Of a DNA stretch of 64,000 nt, positions 49,501 through 59,868 are shown piece after piece. Position 1 is the first letter of the stretch, and the number at the start of each line of letters is the position of its first letter. The notes beneath the pieces were generated by a model. That model had not been told where the DNA came from and searched no databases. It saw nothing but the letters and a program-made list of their open reading frames with translations. Origin of the DNA: Peptococcaceae bacterium BRH_c4b (GTDB lineage Bacteria; Bacillota; Desulfotomaculia; Desulfotomaculales; Desulfocucumaceae); the NCBI GenBank assembly GCA_000961595.1, contig LADO01000036.1, positions 1 to 64,000 of the forward strand. The letters are read 5' to 3'. A program made the position numbers and the translations under genes.

Positions 49501-50355
49501 CTAAATCACTGGCATGTATAAATAAAACTTCCCGGTCTTCTCGTATTCCTCGGTATATAATTCAAAAAAGTCAATGCCGATATTATGGTTAAACTCTAGC
49601 CCGGTTACAATAAGCCATTTATAAACATCTTTCTCCACCGTGCGAAAATTCAAACCCATGCTGCCCGGGTACCTGAATATAGCGTACCTGGACCCAGGAA
49701 TGCTCCTCTCGGCCAGCCCGGACCGGTCACCCTGGTGATCCTCTTCGGCTATGCCGTAGAAACAAAAAACGCGGGACGGATCGCTGCGGTCTGCGTGGGC
49801 GACGCTGAACAACCGCTTGATAGTACCCCGGACAACGTACTTTTTTTTAAAATCAATGACCAGGCGAAAGACCTTCTCCAGTTCGCAGGAATTATGCGGA
49901 TGAAAAAGGACTTCCTTTCCCAATAGCTTTATTTCCTTTAGCTCCCGGCAGGAGTAGTCAACAATAATGTCCTTATTTTCATTCCTGAAGTCCCGCTCCA
50001 CGATATCCAGCTTTTCCATTAATGAAACTGAAATGTTCTCCTTCCTGTAGCGGTGCGGAGTAACGTAAAACACTTTAAGAAAGCTCCTGGTGAACTGCTC
50101 ATGGGAATTGAAGCCATACTTAAAGGCAATGTCCACTACCCTGCGGTCCGTGTTTTTCAAAGCAACGGCAGCCTCGGAGAGCCTTCGCCCCAAGGTGTAT
50201 GACTTTACCGTCTGATTGGCCACCGCCCGGAATATGCGGTAAAAGTGCGTGGGAGAGATAAAATACCGGGCCGCCAGTTCCTCATGGCCTGGGTTCCTGT
50301 ATAGGTTGGACTCGATATATTGGATAGCATCATTTACTATTTCCAGGTAATTCAT
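49501..50355 (-). CDS. AraC-family regulator with GyrI-like ligand domain
   Basis: About 284 residues. The N-terminal double helix-turn-helix has EELAARYFISPTHFYRIF and VVDIAFKYGFNSHEQFTRSF then FYVTPHRYRKE, the AraC signature. The C-terminal half (about 115-284) resembles GyrI-like/AraC_E_bind small-molecule domains. The ATG at 50355 follows GGGGGAG closely, better than the ATG at 50385. It lies upstream of the SDR gene, with an 83-base gap between them, and might regulate it. Ligand unknown. Confidence 0.9.
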   Translation of the reverse strand: MNYLEIVNDAIQYIESNLYRNPGHEELAARYFISPTHFYRIFRAVANQTVKSYTLGRRLSEAAVALKNTDRRVVDIAFKYGFNSHEQFTRSFLKVFYVTPHRYRKENISVSLMEKLDIVERDFRNENKDIIVDYSCRELKEIKLLGKEVLFHPHNSCELEKVFRLVIDFKKKYVVRGTIKRLFSVAHADRSDPSRVFCFYGIAEEDHQGDRSGLAERSIPGSRYAIFRYPGSMGLNFRTVEKDVYKWLIVTGLEFNHNIGIDFFELYTEEYEKTGKFYLYMPVI

Positions 50356-50471
50356 AAACTCCCCCGCCAGGAAATGAGGTACCATTATTATGACTATATT
50401 CTATTGTTTTAATGTCATAAAGACAAGATGGTGTCAGCCTTGGTTCTATTTATGCTGTATAGCCCTGTTGA

Positions 50472-51185
50472 CGGCATGCAGGCAATCTTACTGCCCATGA
50501 ATTAAGTGAACTAGCCAATGATTTTAACTGGCAGGAGTATGAACAAGGCGCTGATATCATAAAGCGAGGCCAGACGGAGCACTATTATTATGTTTTAATT
50601 AAAGGACAAGCTGAAGCGTTAATTTCGACGCGGGGAAATAATTCCTGGAAAGTTAATTCCTTCGGCCCCTGTGATACTTTCGGTGAAATCTCTCTGTTTA
50701 CCGGCAAGCCTGCGCCAACGACGGTCCGGTGTTTAGAAGATTGCCGTGTTTTAGTATTAAATGCTGATAATTTTGCCCGGATGCTCACAAGATGGCCTAA
50801 ACTTTATTATAAATTCATTGAACATCTATACAATAACTTGAATGATGCTAATCGTGAAATATGGGATGCCAAATATAAAGATTTATTACGTTCAACCCTG
50901 CAGATAACCCAATATGAGGATAAATTTTACGGGATTTGGGGAAGTGCCCGAACGACCAGGGAAATTGAAAATAAAATTGATGAGCTCGTTTACATGAAGG
51001 AAAACTTGCTTATAATTGGTGAACGGGGTACAGGCCGGCAAATGCTGGCCTGGTATTTACACAAACGCAGGTTTGGGGAATCGGCAACCTTTGTAGTTGT
51101 TGACGGGCGTTATTTTAATCAGCAGTGGAGCGAAACCATGTTACAAAACCAGAACCACCTGATGTTCCTGGCCGTCATCGATTAA
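50472..51185 (+). pseudogene. Truncated cyclic-nucleotide-binding / AAA-type regulator
   Basis: An open frame without a start runs from an in-frame TGA. It encodes a cyclic-nucleotide-binding (CAP_ED) domain: IIKRGQTEHYYYVLIKGQ, TFGEISLFTGKPAPTTV, DCRVLVLNADNF. A linker follows, then the first part of a sigma-54-activator-like ATPase with a changed Walker A (IGERGTGRQMLAW). It ends where it runs into the 3' end of the glucan synthase gene on the other strand (overlap 51141-51185). Both ends are lost, so it is a relic, likely truncated when the synthase region arrived or rearranged. Confidence 0.65.
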
Positions 51186-54100
51186 TTCAACGTACGGACC
51201 TTCCTTCACATCTCGCTCCGCAAGCGCAACGTCCCGCCCGTCATACTTGAACGCGGTTACACCGCCGGATTTGTGCGAGGGATTTTTGACAGTAATAAGG
51301 TAGCGTGCACTGCCAAAACGGTAGCTGACGGAATACTCCGGCCATGCGCAAGGAATGCACGGGCGAATGTACAGCCTTTGGCCACGGCGGCGCAGGCCGA
51401 GGATCCACTCAACCCCTGCCTGATACATCCATCCCGCAGCGCCGGTGTACCACGTCCAGCCGGCCCGCCCTTTGTGCGGGTCCACCGTGTAAACGTCTGC
51501 CGCCATGACGTAGGGTTCACCGGCATACTTCCGCACTTCATTCGGCGTACGCGTGTGATTTAGAGGATTTAACATCTGAAATAATTCAAAAGCCTTGTCT
51601 CCGTCGCCAAGCCCACACCAGGCGATAATGCTCCAGATGACACCATGAGTATACTGGGCTCCGTTCTCCCGGATTCCGGGCGGATAGCCCTGAATGTAGC
51701 CGGGACTCGGATCCGTGCGTTCAAAAGGCGGCGTCAAAAGACGTGCGACGGAAAGATCCCGGTCCACCAGTTCACGGTCGAAGGATTGCATCGCCTGCAG
51801 TGCCTTCTCTTGCGGTGCCGCTCCGGAGATGACCGACCACGACTGGGCGATGGCATCGATACGGCATTCCTCATTGTAAATAGAACCCAGCCACTTACCG
51901 GCGTCGGCAAAGGCCCGCCGGTACCACTGCCCATCCCAGGCATGCTCTTCCAGCGAGGAGGCCAACTTATCGCGTACCTCCCGGTAGCGTTCCGCCCGCT
52001 CGACATCGCCGCGCTGCCGGCAAAGTTCCGTGAACCGGTTCAGCACATCACAGAGGAACCAGCCGAGCCACACGCTCTCACCGCGGCCTTCGGCGCCGAC
52101 ACAGCTCAAACCGTCGTTCCAGTCGCCGATTCCAATCAGTGGCAGCCCGTGTTCACCGAAACGCTGTAAAGCCCTGTCAATGGCACGCAGGCAGTGCTCG
52201 AAAACGGTGTCGCTCCGGGAAGAGATTTGGGTAGGCTCGCATCGTTCATGTTCACTCTCCCGCAAAGGTTCACTATGCAGAAACGTCACTGCCTCGTCAA
52301 GTATACTGCCCTCCCCTGTATGCTCGACATACCGCCCGGCGGCATAGGGCAGCCACAGCAAATCGTCGGAGAAACGCGTACGGATGCCGTGCTGCGTCTC
52401 TTCATGCCACCAATGCTGCACGTCGCCCTCTTCATATTGATGTGCGGCATGCAGCAAAATTTGCGCCCGCGCAAAGTCGGGACGGGAGTGCAGGAGCGCC
52501 AGAGCGTCTTGTAATTGATCGCGAAAGCCGTACGCGCCTCCCGCCTGGTAAAAAGCGGATCGCGCCCACATTCTGCAGCCAAGGGTCTGGTAAAGCAACC
52601 AGCCGTTCAATAGTAAATCCATCTCCGGGCTGGGCGTAGAAACCGAGGCCTGATCCAAAACACCATCCCAGAATTCCCTTATCAGATCAAAGGCCTGATC
52701 GCAGACACGGTTTTGGCAGTATTTCTGCGCCAGTTGCACGGCGGCGTCCCGGGAATGTTCGCAACCGAGCAAGATGCAGACTGTCCGTTCGGCACCAGGC
52801 TCCAGGGTTAGCTTGGCCTGCACCGCACCGCAAGCGTCATAAAGAGGTCCTGTTTGGCCTGAAAGGCGCTCCCGGGCAAAGGCAGCGGGATTTTCCAATG
52901 TGCCGTTGCGGCCGAGAAATTCGTTGCGGTCTGCCGTCCAGGACAGATCGTCCGTCCCGGCAGCTTTCCCCTGCGCTGCGAATTCTGCCGCAGAAAGTGG
53001 CTCTACAGACGTTTCTGGTTGCGAATACACGCCTAAAAAGGCTGTGGCATCGCGAAATGCCTCCTGATATGCGTTGCGGGCCAGCATGATTTGAGCAGAT
53101 TGATCCCACTCCGTGATGATGAAAGAGGCGTTCGCCTGGCGCTGTACACCTAATACCCATTCAGCGTAATAGGTGACGGAAAGGCGCCGCCGTTCGGCAG
53201 TCATGTTCTGCAACCGCAATTTGACCACTTTGACCGGATCATCCAGCGGAACAAAAACGGTCATTTCCTGCCTGACACCGTGTCTTTCGTGGCGAAAAAG
53301 CGTGAACCCCCGGCCGTGGGTAACAGTGTAAGGCTGGTCAGCGTGAGTAGCAGACGAGACAGAAGAACCGTCCCCTTGTCTTGTTGGCGTGGCAGACCAT
53401 AGCTCGCCGCTCTCTTCGTCCCGCAAATAACACACTTCACCCGGTGGGTCGAGCACAGGGTCGTTAGACCACGGGGTCAGTTTACACTCACGGCTGTTAC
53501 GCCACCAGGTGTAACCCGTGCCGAGTTCGGAAATAAGACAGCCGAAGCGTGGATTGGCGATTACATTGATCCATGGCGCCGGCAGATGATTGCCATTTTT
53601 AAGTATAATCCGATACTCCCGGCCATCCGGCGAAAATCCTCCCCAGCCGTTGAAGAACATCAAATCACGTACGTCGTCCGGCGCAAGTGCAGCGAACCTG
53701 TTTAAAGGCACTGATGGCGCGAGTGGCGCCGGGAAGACGGTATCCCTCCGGGGCAGTTTGGTTTGCGCCTTGAGGCTGGGACCGTCTGCCCGCAGCACAA
53801 CACGGGCTGCGGCAAGCAGCAGTGTCCTGTCCTCGTCCGGCAGCTGACTGGCATTGATGATAAAAATGCCGCCGGGCCCTGCACCACACCGGTCAACCAC
53901 TTGTTCCACCGCCCGCCTAAGTGTTTCCTGCAAATCCTGCTGGTATCCTCCCGCCGATTCGTTCAGAATGACCAAGTCGAAAAGTAACCCCAGGCGGCGA
54001 AAATACTCGTGCCCGGTCAGCAGTTTAACGACAAACTGCATATTGGCCAGGTTCTCGACCCGTACCAGGATCACCGGCACGTCTCCAGAAACTCCGTATG

Positions 54101-57100
54101 CCCAGAGGCCGGACTGCCCTTTTACATTGGCAGTGATACAAAGCTTTCGCTCCTGCCGCAACGGCGAAGTATACAACACCTGGCCCGCAAAAGTTTGCCA
54201 GGCCATGGCCTGGGCAGCAGTCAGGTGCAAATGCCGAAGTTCGATTTGACTGCGATTCCATGCCAGTTGAAATGTTCGTTCCACCACCAGGTCCCCCGAG
54301 AAACGGCTGACTATGTCCATCGCCTCTTCCTTTGTGCCTGCCACAGCAGTAACAGCGTTAAGTTGCACCTGTGCACCGGGCTCGATGCTTAATCGCCTCC
54401 GCATGATCAAGGCGGGGTCGGCCACAGAGCCCACCGTACCCCGCAGGCGGGAACGGATTCCCTGAGGCTGGGAGAGCGTATGGCCTCGGCCAATAAAGCC
54501 GGCCCGATCGGTCTCGTATTCCAGCGATCCCAGCGTTAGGCCTGTGACCATCAGCGCATGCGCCGTCCATAACGGTTTCTCGTCTTCCTGGCGAGGCCTG
54601 CGCCGGGCCAGCAGGCACTGGACATCCTCCGCATATTCCGTTTTGATAAATAATTTGCTGAAAGCCGGATGCGCATCGTCTGCGCAGGGAGGCGCCAGGG
54701 CCAGTTCAAGAAACGTTGTGACTTCGATGATCCGCGCTTCATATCCGGCGTTAGTAAGCGTCAAACGGCGGACTTCCGTATTCCATTCCGGAGACACGCA
54801 GATTTCCAGGCTTGTCTGCACGTCTCCGTCCACACGCATGAAGGTAGCTCGATCAAGGGAAAATTGCACCCGTTGTTCAGAAGACGGGACACGGCACGGC
54901 TGAAACGCCGGCGACCATACCACGTCGCGGGTAACGTCACGGATATACATATAACTCCCCCAATTGTCCAATACCGGATCCTCCCGCCAGCGCGAGACGG
55001 CCAAACCTTCGTACCGGCTGAACCCGCTGCCGCTGTTGGTCACACTAGTCAACAATGTCCCATTGGAAAGGACACAGACCTCGGGTGCAGGCGTGGCCGT
55101 GCTGAGGTATTCGCGCTGGGCGCCAGTCACTGCCGGCCTCGTATCAGGCACATGTACACATGCAAAAGCGGGATGTTTAATAATTTTAGGCCGCGCAGGG
55201 AGACGTTCCTGCAGCAGCAGTTCTGCTGCCTGCACACGCTTGTCACGGTGAAAGCGCTCGTATATTTTTTTCGGCGCCAGCAAGTTGGCCAGAGCGAGCA
55301 GGCTCATTCCCTGATGATGAGCCATAAAACTGCGGATGACCACGCTGGTCTGATCCTTCGGCAGCCGTTCGGACGTGAAATCTATGGCTTCGAAGTAGCC
55401 ATATTTTCCACGTGCGCCAAGCTCCTCCAATTTGCGCAAATCCTCCAGCCCTTGACGCTTCGTAAACGTTAAGGCAAGGATTGTCGCGTACGGCGCCACA
55501 ACCAAATCTTGTTCGAGGCCGCGCTTGAATCCAAGGCCGGGAACACCAAAGGCCCTATATTGATAGTTCATCCGATAATCAAAGGCGTAGTAGCCGGATT
55601 CAGAGATACCGAACGGGACCCCCCGCTGATGCGCGTATTCGATTTGCCGCTTGACCACCGCACGGTAGGTGCTGTCCCAGACGGTGTTTCGATAGGTACG
55701 CATAAAAAGCCAGGGCATTAAATATTCAAACATTGTCCCGGACCACGAGAGCAGAGTGACCCGCCGCCCTACCCTGGTCATTGTCCGCCCCAGCGCATAC
55801 CAGTGCGACACAGACACATGACCGAGGGCAATGGCAATAAAGCTTGACAGCCTTGCCTCTGATGCCATCAGGTCATATAGGATCTGATCAGGTTCACGCA
55901 GCCTGACGTTGTAGCCTAAGTTGAATAATTTGGACTTATGGTCGTAAAGTGGGCGAAAGTCTGTCCTGTTTATCAGCGCCTCTAAGCGAGCGATCAGATT
56001 TTGCCCGCATGCCGGCCAATCCTCCCGGACGCTCTTGGGCGATGTTCTGCCATCTGCCGTCTTCTCTTGCGCCCGGACCCCAGCGGTCACTGCTACCGTG
56101 CTCCCGGCTTCATCTTCATCTTTCAGTGCAGGCGTTAACTCCCCGGCGAAGGCAACATTAAAATCCTCCGCCTTTTTACCGCGATACTGATCAAAACCTG
56201 GCTGTTCGTCACCTTCCATGTCCGACATGAGCCACTCCGCCAGCCCCTCTTTGACCGTCATCAAACAGCCGGCGAAGTTGCCGGAATCCACCGTTGACAC
56301 GTACAGCGGGGGTAATGGTTCGAGGGTGACCGTGTCGTACCAGTTGTAAAGATGGCCTTTCCATTTATCCAGGTGCTCAACCGTACTGATGGTGCGTTCC
56401 AAACGCTCAATCAAGCCGGGCGTATCGATGAACCCGAAATCCCGCGCCGCCAGCGCGCAAGCGAGATAAAGCCCGATGTTGGTAGGCGAAGTGCGGTGCG
56501 CGAGCCCGTTGGGCGGCTCGATCTGAACATTATCAGGCGGCAGCCAATGATCTGTTTCAGTAACGTAGTCCTCAAAGAACGCCCAAATCTGTCCCGACAA
56601 CTTTCTCAATTCTTCTTCCTCAGCCGCTGTAAGGGGACGCTCGGGCCGCTGCACGGGCCGTTCCAGCCAGCGGACCGCAAGCGGTGCCATAGCCCATATA
56701 GCGCAAAGGGCCAGGCCTGTCAACTGCAGCTCCGGAACGGTACTGGCCGCCGCTGCCAGCGCAAAGAGCAATATCAGCGCGTAACCTCCGTACATACCCA
56801 GCAGCGCAGGGTAGCGCCCGCCCTGGCTGCGGCGTTCAACTTCCGCGGCGCTGATCCATTTCAGTAAATGACGTTTGGACACGAATAAGCGGTACAGGGT
56901 GCTGGCGATTGCGTCCAGCAACAGCACGCTTTGGAACGGCAGTGTGATAATAGTTACCAAAACTTGACCGGCTGTAGCCAGCAAGCTCCGTGGACGCCAA
57001 AACGTCCGCCTGATCGCCACCAATTGGCGAAGCAACGGTAAAAACAATGTAGCGAACACAAAAGCGAGCCATCGCCCGGGAGAACCGGGTAAGAGGGTCA

Positions 57101-59567
57101 GGCCGAGCAGCAGTACTGCAAACTGCGCCGGCGGCAGTAAACTGTGCCGGAGATTGTCGATTATTTGCCAGCGGGTAAGGGGGGATAAATCAACCGGCAC
57201 AAGCGTTCCCCGCCGGTCACGGGCACGGTGAAACAGCCATAGGAGTAATTGCCAATCGCCGCGCGTCCAGCGGTGCATTCTCTTCTGATAAGCGCTGAAC
57301 GTGGATGGGTACTCATCGATTAATTCAATGTCCGGCAGCAGGCCGGCGCGTATAAACCCGCCTTCCAATAAGTCGTGGCTGAGCACCCGGTTTTCTGGAA
57401 TACGTTCACACAAAACTTTCGCAAATGCGTCAACATCGAATATACCCTTCCCCGTAAAAATACCCTGCCCTAACCCGTCCTGGTATGGATCGGAGACGGC
57501 GAAGGCGTACGGATCGATTCCCGGATCTGCCGACCATAAATAAGCAAATCGCGAACGTAAGGCCGCCCCGTGGCTAATGCCGATACGCGGTTGCAGAACT
57601 CCGTATCCCTCGATGACCCGTGTACGCGTACGGTTTAACCGTGGCCGGTTGTAGGGCAGATGCAGGGTGCCAATCATCCGCTGCGCGCTTCCCAGCGGCA
57701 GTTGCGTATCCGCGTCAAGGGTGATGACGTAACGGATGCGCGACAAGATAGCTGTGTCCCCGACTACGCAGTCGTAAGTCGTATCCGTCCGTCCTTTAAG
57801 CAGTTCGACAAACTCCACCAATTTGCCTCGCTTGCGCTCCCACCCCATCCATACCCCCTCGGACGGGTTCCACAACCTGCAGCGCTGAAAGAGGTGAAAT
57901 GTACTCCCGCCCGTGCGGGAGTACGTGCAGTTTAACTCCTCAATGCTTGCGCGTGCAGCGGCAAGGACGGCAGCATCCTCTGGCAGTCTCTGCGCATCTG
58001 CATCAACAAGATCACCCAGGAGAGCGAAGTGGATATTCGAGTCGCGGTTGGCCAGATAATGCAGTTCCAGCCGGTCTGCCAATTCCTGCACCTCTTTGAC
58101 TGTGGACCAGATTACGGGAATGACGACCATAGTGGTAGCTTCAGGTGGAATCCCATGCGAGAAATCGTATCTCAACAGCGGCCGTGACCGCCTGGCGCAC
58201 TCTATCAGCCAGTGTGCCGCCGTGACAGCCCACTGGCTCGCGGGCAACGACAGCGCCAGCAGCAGCATCGCCCACTGTGCAGTGTTGAAGCTGGCGCCCC
58301 CTCCGATCCATACGGCGAATCCGAGCAGGACGACCATGAACAATCCTGTAAGGATGGTGAAATACGCGCCGGTGGCACGACGCAAAATTCCTGTTTCCGG
58401 CAGATACCGGGGAGTGCTGCACATTTTCAGCGCGCGCCGCAGCTCCTTGACACCATCCGGTTCCAGCAGGTAGTAAGGAGCAAATGCCTGGCGCGGCAAT
58501 TCTTCTAAATTTGCCGGACTGCCGGCAGACTCAGCCGCCTGCGCCCTCTCCGCGCACGCCTGCTCGTATTCCTGCGCTGCAAGCTCGACGGCCTGCTGCG
58601 CGACCAGATTTTCCGGCACACGCAAGCGGCGTGCCAATTGCTCAACGCGCCTCCGCAGCACGTCGCGGCTTGAGAAATCAAGCAGCGGGTAGACGCCTGC
58701 GCTTTCTTCGCGCAGAGTGTGCTCAACCATGCAAATCTGCTCGAACCGATCGCTCCATTGCAGGCGCGAAATTTTGCGCATGCTTCCGATGAGGTTGCCT
58801 GTGGTCACTTGATAGGCAGCCTGAAGCTGATACTCATAGGAGACGATTCGATCAAGGCTGTCAGGGCCATTTTCAAGTTTGCAGATCAGCCATTCCCGTA
58901 CGGTTGCTGAATCGTCCGCCCATTCACGAAGGTGCCTGACCAAGTGGACGATCAGCGGACCGGAGAGCGGCATATCCTGGCCCGCTTCTTCAAGGGCAAC
59001 CTGAAGAACATCAGGATTCAACTTCGACGGCTCTATGCGCGCCAGCAACCGTTCGACTAATGTACACACTTCTCGCCGCTCGCGGACCAGTTCCATTACT
59101 TTGTCCAGGCGCCGGATCAAAGCGATGCGCAGGATAAGAGGAACCGCCCACGCCTCAGCAATAGTCAAAACCGATACTTCCTGGTAAAAATTGATGTATG
59201 AAACCAGTGCGTCCTCATCTAGGTGCCCGTCCACATGCTCAAGATAATCAGCACAGATAGACAGTATCCTTGTCTTGCCGGTCTTGCGCAGGTGCGGCAT
59301 TTCCAGCAAAAAGGCTTCGGAAAGTTGGTGATGGACGACCAGCACCTGTTCCTCGATGAACTCAGCATGATCGAGCAGCCATTCTTCCGCGGGCTGCGAA
59401 CAGTTTGCACAGCCGTCCTGCAGGGAACGTATAAACACACGCAAATTCTCGACGTCCGCATAAAACTCCCGCCACAGGCGCTTTGAGGACTTAAGTCTCA
59501 CGTAAGGGCCGTGTGTCAGTGCAAGTTCATGGGCTTTTTGCCGGAGCTGTTCAGTATTTAGAATCAT
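51141..59567 (-). CDS. ndvB: Cyclic beta-1,2-glucan synthase (NdvB/Cgs-like)
   Basis: A 2808-residue protein, close to the ~2830 of proteobacterial NdvB. An N-terminal helical part precedes membrane helices near 407-460. A GT84 glycosyltransferase domain follows with GDLVDADAQRLP, ITLDADTQLP and RMHRWTRGDW, then more membrane helices (about 790-960). A glucoamylase-like domain comes next (GFGISESGYYAFDYRMNYQY region), then two GH94-type beta-glucan-phosphorylase-like modules at the C-terminus (GIGDWNDGLS, HPKGRAGWTWYTGAAGWMYQ-like). It would make and cyclise beta-1,2-glucan from UDP-glucose. GGGAGG precedes the ATG. A dispersed repeat is inserted in frame at 53353-53382. Its 3' end overlaps a truncated gene on the other strand. 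It stands as a single gene. Confidence 0.9.
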   Translation of the reverse strand: MILNTEQLRQKAHELALTHGPYVRLKSSKRLWREFYADVENLRVFIRSLQDGCANCSQPAEEWLLDHAEFIEEQVLVVHHQLSEAFLLEMPHLRKTGKTRILSICADYLEHVDGHLDEDALVSYINFYQEVSVLTIAEAWAVPLILRIALIRRLDKVMELVRERREVCTLVERLLARIEPSKLNPDVLQVALEEAGQDMPLSGPLIVHLVRHLREWADDSATVREWLICKLENGPDSLDRIVSYEYQLQAAYQVTTGNLIGSMRKISRLQWSDRFEQICMVEHTLREESAGVYPLLDFSSRDVLRRRVEQLARRLRVPENLVAQQAVELAAQEYEQACAERAQAAESAGSPANLEELPRQAFAPYYLLEPDGVKELRRALKMCSTPRYLPETGILRRATGAYFTILTGLFMVVLLGFAVWIGGGASFNTAQWAMLLLALSLPASQWAVTAAHWLIECARRSRPLLRYDFSHGIPPEATTMVVIPVIWSTVKEVQELADRLELHYLANRDSNIHFALLGDLVDADAQRLPEDAAVLAAARASIEELNCTYSRTGGSTFHLFQRCRLWNPSEGVWMGWERKRGKLVEFVELLKGRTDTTYDCVVGDTAILSRIRYVITLDADTQLPLGSAQRMIGTLHLPYNRPRLNRTRTRVIEGYGVLQPRIGISHGAALRSRFAYLWSADPGIDPYAFAVSDPYQDGLGQGIFTGKGIFDVDAFAKVLCERIPENRVLSHDLLEGGFIRAGLLPDIELIDEYPSTFSAYQKRMHRWTRGDWQLLLWLFHRARDRRGTLVPVDLSPLTRWQIIDNLRHSLLPPAQFAVLLLGLTLLPGSPGRWLAFVFATLFLPLLRQLVAIRRTFWRPRSLLATAGQVLVTIITLPFQSVLLLDAIASTLYRLFVSKRHLLKWISAAEVERRSQGGRYPALLGMYGGYALILLFALAAAASTVPELQLTGLALCAIWAMAPLAVRWLERPVQRPERPLTAAEEEELRKLSGQIWAFFEDYVTETDHWLPPDNVQIEPPNGLAHRTSPTNIGLYLACALAARDFGFIDTPGLIERLERTISTVEHLDKWKGHLYNWYDTVTLEPLPPLYVSTVDSGNFAGCLMTVKEGLAEWLMSDMEGDEQPGFDQYRGKKAEDFNVAFAGELTPALKDEDEAGSTVAVTAGVRAQEKTADGRTSPKSVREDWPACGQNLIARLEALINRTDFRPLYDHKSKLFNLGYNVRLREPDQILYDLMASEARLSSFIAIALGHVSVSHWYALGRTMTRVGRRVTLLSWSGTMFEYLMPWLFMRTYRNTVWDSTYRAVVKRQIEYAHQRGVPFGISESGYYAFDYRMNYQYRAFGVPGLGFKRGLEQDLVVAPYATILALTFTKRQGLEDLRKLEELGARGKYGYFEAIDFTSERLPKDQTSVVIRSFMAHHQGMSLLALANLLAPKKIYERFHRDKRVQAAELLLQERLPARPKIIKHPAFACVHVPDTRPAVTGAQREYLSTATPAPEVCVLSNGTLLTSVTNSGSGFSRYEGLAVSRWREDPVLDNWGSYMYIRDVTRDVVWSPAFQPCRVPSSEQRVQFSLDRATFMRVDGDVQTSLEICVSPEWNTEVRRLTLTNAGYEARIIEVTTFLELALAPPCADDAHPAFSKLFIKTEYAEDVQCLLARRRPRQEDEKPLWTAHALMVTGLTLGSLEYETDRAGFIGRGHTLSQPQGIRSRLRGTVGSVADPALIMRRRLSIEPGAQVQLNAVTAVAGTKEEAMDIVSRFSGDLVVERTFQLAWNRSQIELRHLHLTAAQAMAWQTFAGQVLYTSPLRQERKLCITANVKGQSGLWAYGVSGDVPVILVRVENLANMQFVVKLLTGHEYFRRLGLLFDLVILNESAGGYQQDLQETLRRAVEQVVDRCGAGPGGIFIINASQLPDEDRTLLLAAARVVLRADGPSLKAQTKLPRRDTVFPAPLAPSVPLNRFAALAPDDVRDLMFFNGWGGFSPDGREYRIILKNGNHLPAPWINVIANPRFGCLISELGTGYTWWRNSRECKLTPWSNDPVLDPPGEVCYLRDEESGELWSATPTRQGDGSSVSSATHADQPYTVTHGRGFTLFRHERHGVRQEMTVFVPLDDPVKVVKLRLQNMTAERRRLSVTYYAEWVLGVQRQANASFIITEWDQSAQIMLARNAYQEAFRDATAFLGVYSQPETSVEPLSAAEFAAQGKAAGTDDLSWTADRNEFLGRNGTLENPAAFARERLSGQTGPLYDACGAVQAKLTLEPGAERTVCILLGCEHSRDAAVQLAQKYCQNRVCDQAFDLIREFWDGVLDQASVSTPSPEMDLLLNGWLLYQTLGCRMWARSAFYQAGGAYGFRDQLQDALALLHSRPDFARAQILLHAAHQYEEGDVQHWWHEETQHGIRTRFSDDLLWLPYAAGRYVEHTGEGSILDEAVTFLHSEPLRESEHERCEPTQISSRSDTVFEHCLRAIDRALQRFGEHGLPLIGIGDWNDGLSCVGAEGRGESVWLGWFLCDVLNRFTELCRQRGDVERAERYREVRDKLASSLEEHAWDGQWYRRAFADAGKWLGSIYNEECRIDAIAQSWSVISGAAPQEKALQAMQSFDRELVDRDLSVARLLTPPFERTDPSPGYIQGYPPGIRENGAQYTHGVIWSIIAWCGLGDGDKAFELFQMLNPLNHTRTPNEVRKYAGEPYVMAADVYTVDPHKGRAGWTWYTGAAGWMYQAGVEWILGLRRRGQRLYIRPCIPCAWPEYSVSYRFGSARYLITVKNPSHKSGGVTAFKYDGRDVALAERDVKEGPYVELIDDGQEHQVVLVL
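53353..53382. repeat. Dispersed repeat inserted in frame inside glucan synthase
   Basis: AGAAGAACCGTCCCCTTGTC matches the GGGACGGTTC family seen in intergenic positions. On the coding strand it adds roughly TRQGDGSSVSSATH between SATP and ADQPYTVTHG, a loop before a conserved GH94-type strand. The frame stays open. Confidence 0.7.
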
Positions 59568-59734
59568 CAGTCCTCCCGAAGAATATCAGAAGTTGATAGT
59601 AATTTAGGATTCATTACCATGCGATGTTATGGAATCGGAAACAGTTAAAATATTCCCCGTTAGGATATTAATTATTAATTAATTTTGATTTGCCCTGACA
59701 AAAACAGTAGAAGGGTGGAATTCCAGCAGATTGT

Positions 59735-59821
59735 ATGAAAGAAAAACGGTGTGATGATAGGGTTAATTATGTTGGTTTCTGCCAAAACTGCGGCTCTAAA
59801 TTGGGGGGGGAAATGAGATAG
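59735..59821 (+). CDS. Tiny zinc-ribbon-like reading frame (28 aa)
   Basis: A 28-codon frame reads MKEKRCDDRVNYVGFCQNCG at the start: one CxxC pair plus an earlier cysteine, as in short zinc-ribbon segments. No ribosome binding site is evident, so it could be a fragment of a larger zinc-ribbon protein. A terminator follows 11 bases later. Confidence 0.25.
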   Translation: MKEKRCDDRVNYVGFCQNCGSKLGGEMR

Positions 59822-59832
59822 GAGATGATTCC

Positions 59833-59863
59833 AAAAACCCCACCGTTTTACGGCGGGGTTTTT
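59833..59863. terminator. Bidirectional terminator
   Basis: AAAAACCCCACCG and CGGCGGGGTTTTT form a 13-bp stem with one mismatch and U-tracts on both strands. It lies 5 bases after the permease stop on the minus strand. Confidence 0.85.
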
Positions 59864-59868
59864 ACACC

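Noticed and set aside
51257-59486. Many long antisense open frames across the glucan synthase
   Set aside because: They arise from the GC-rich codon pattern of the real gene, lack ribosome binding sites and show no domain-like residues.
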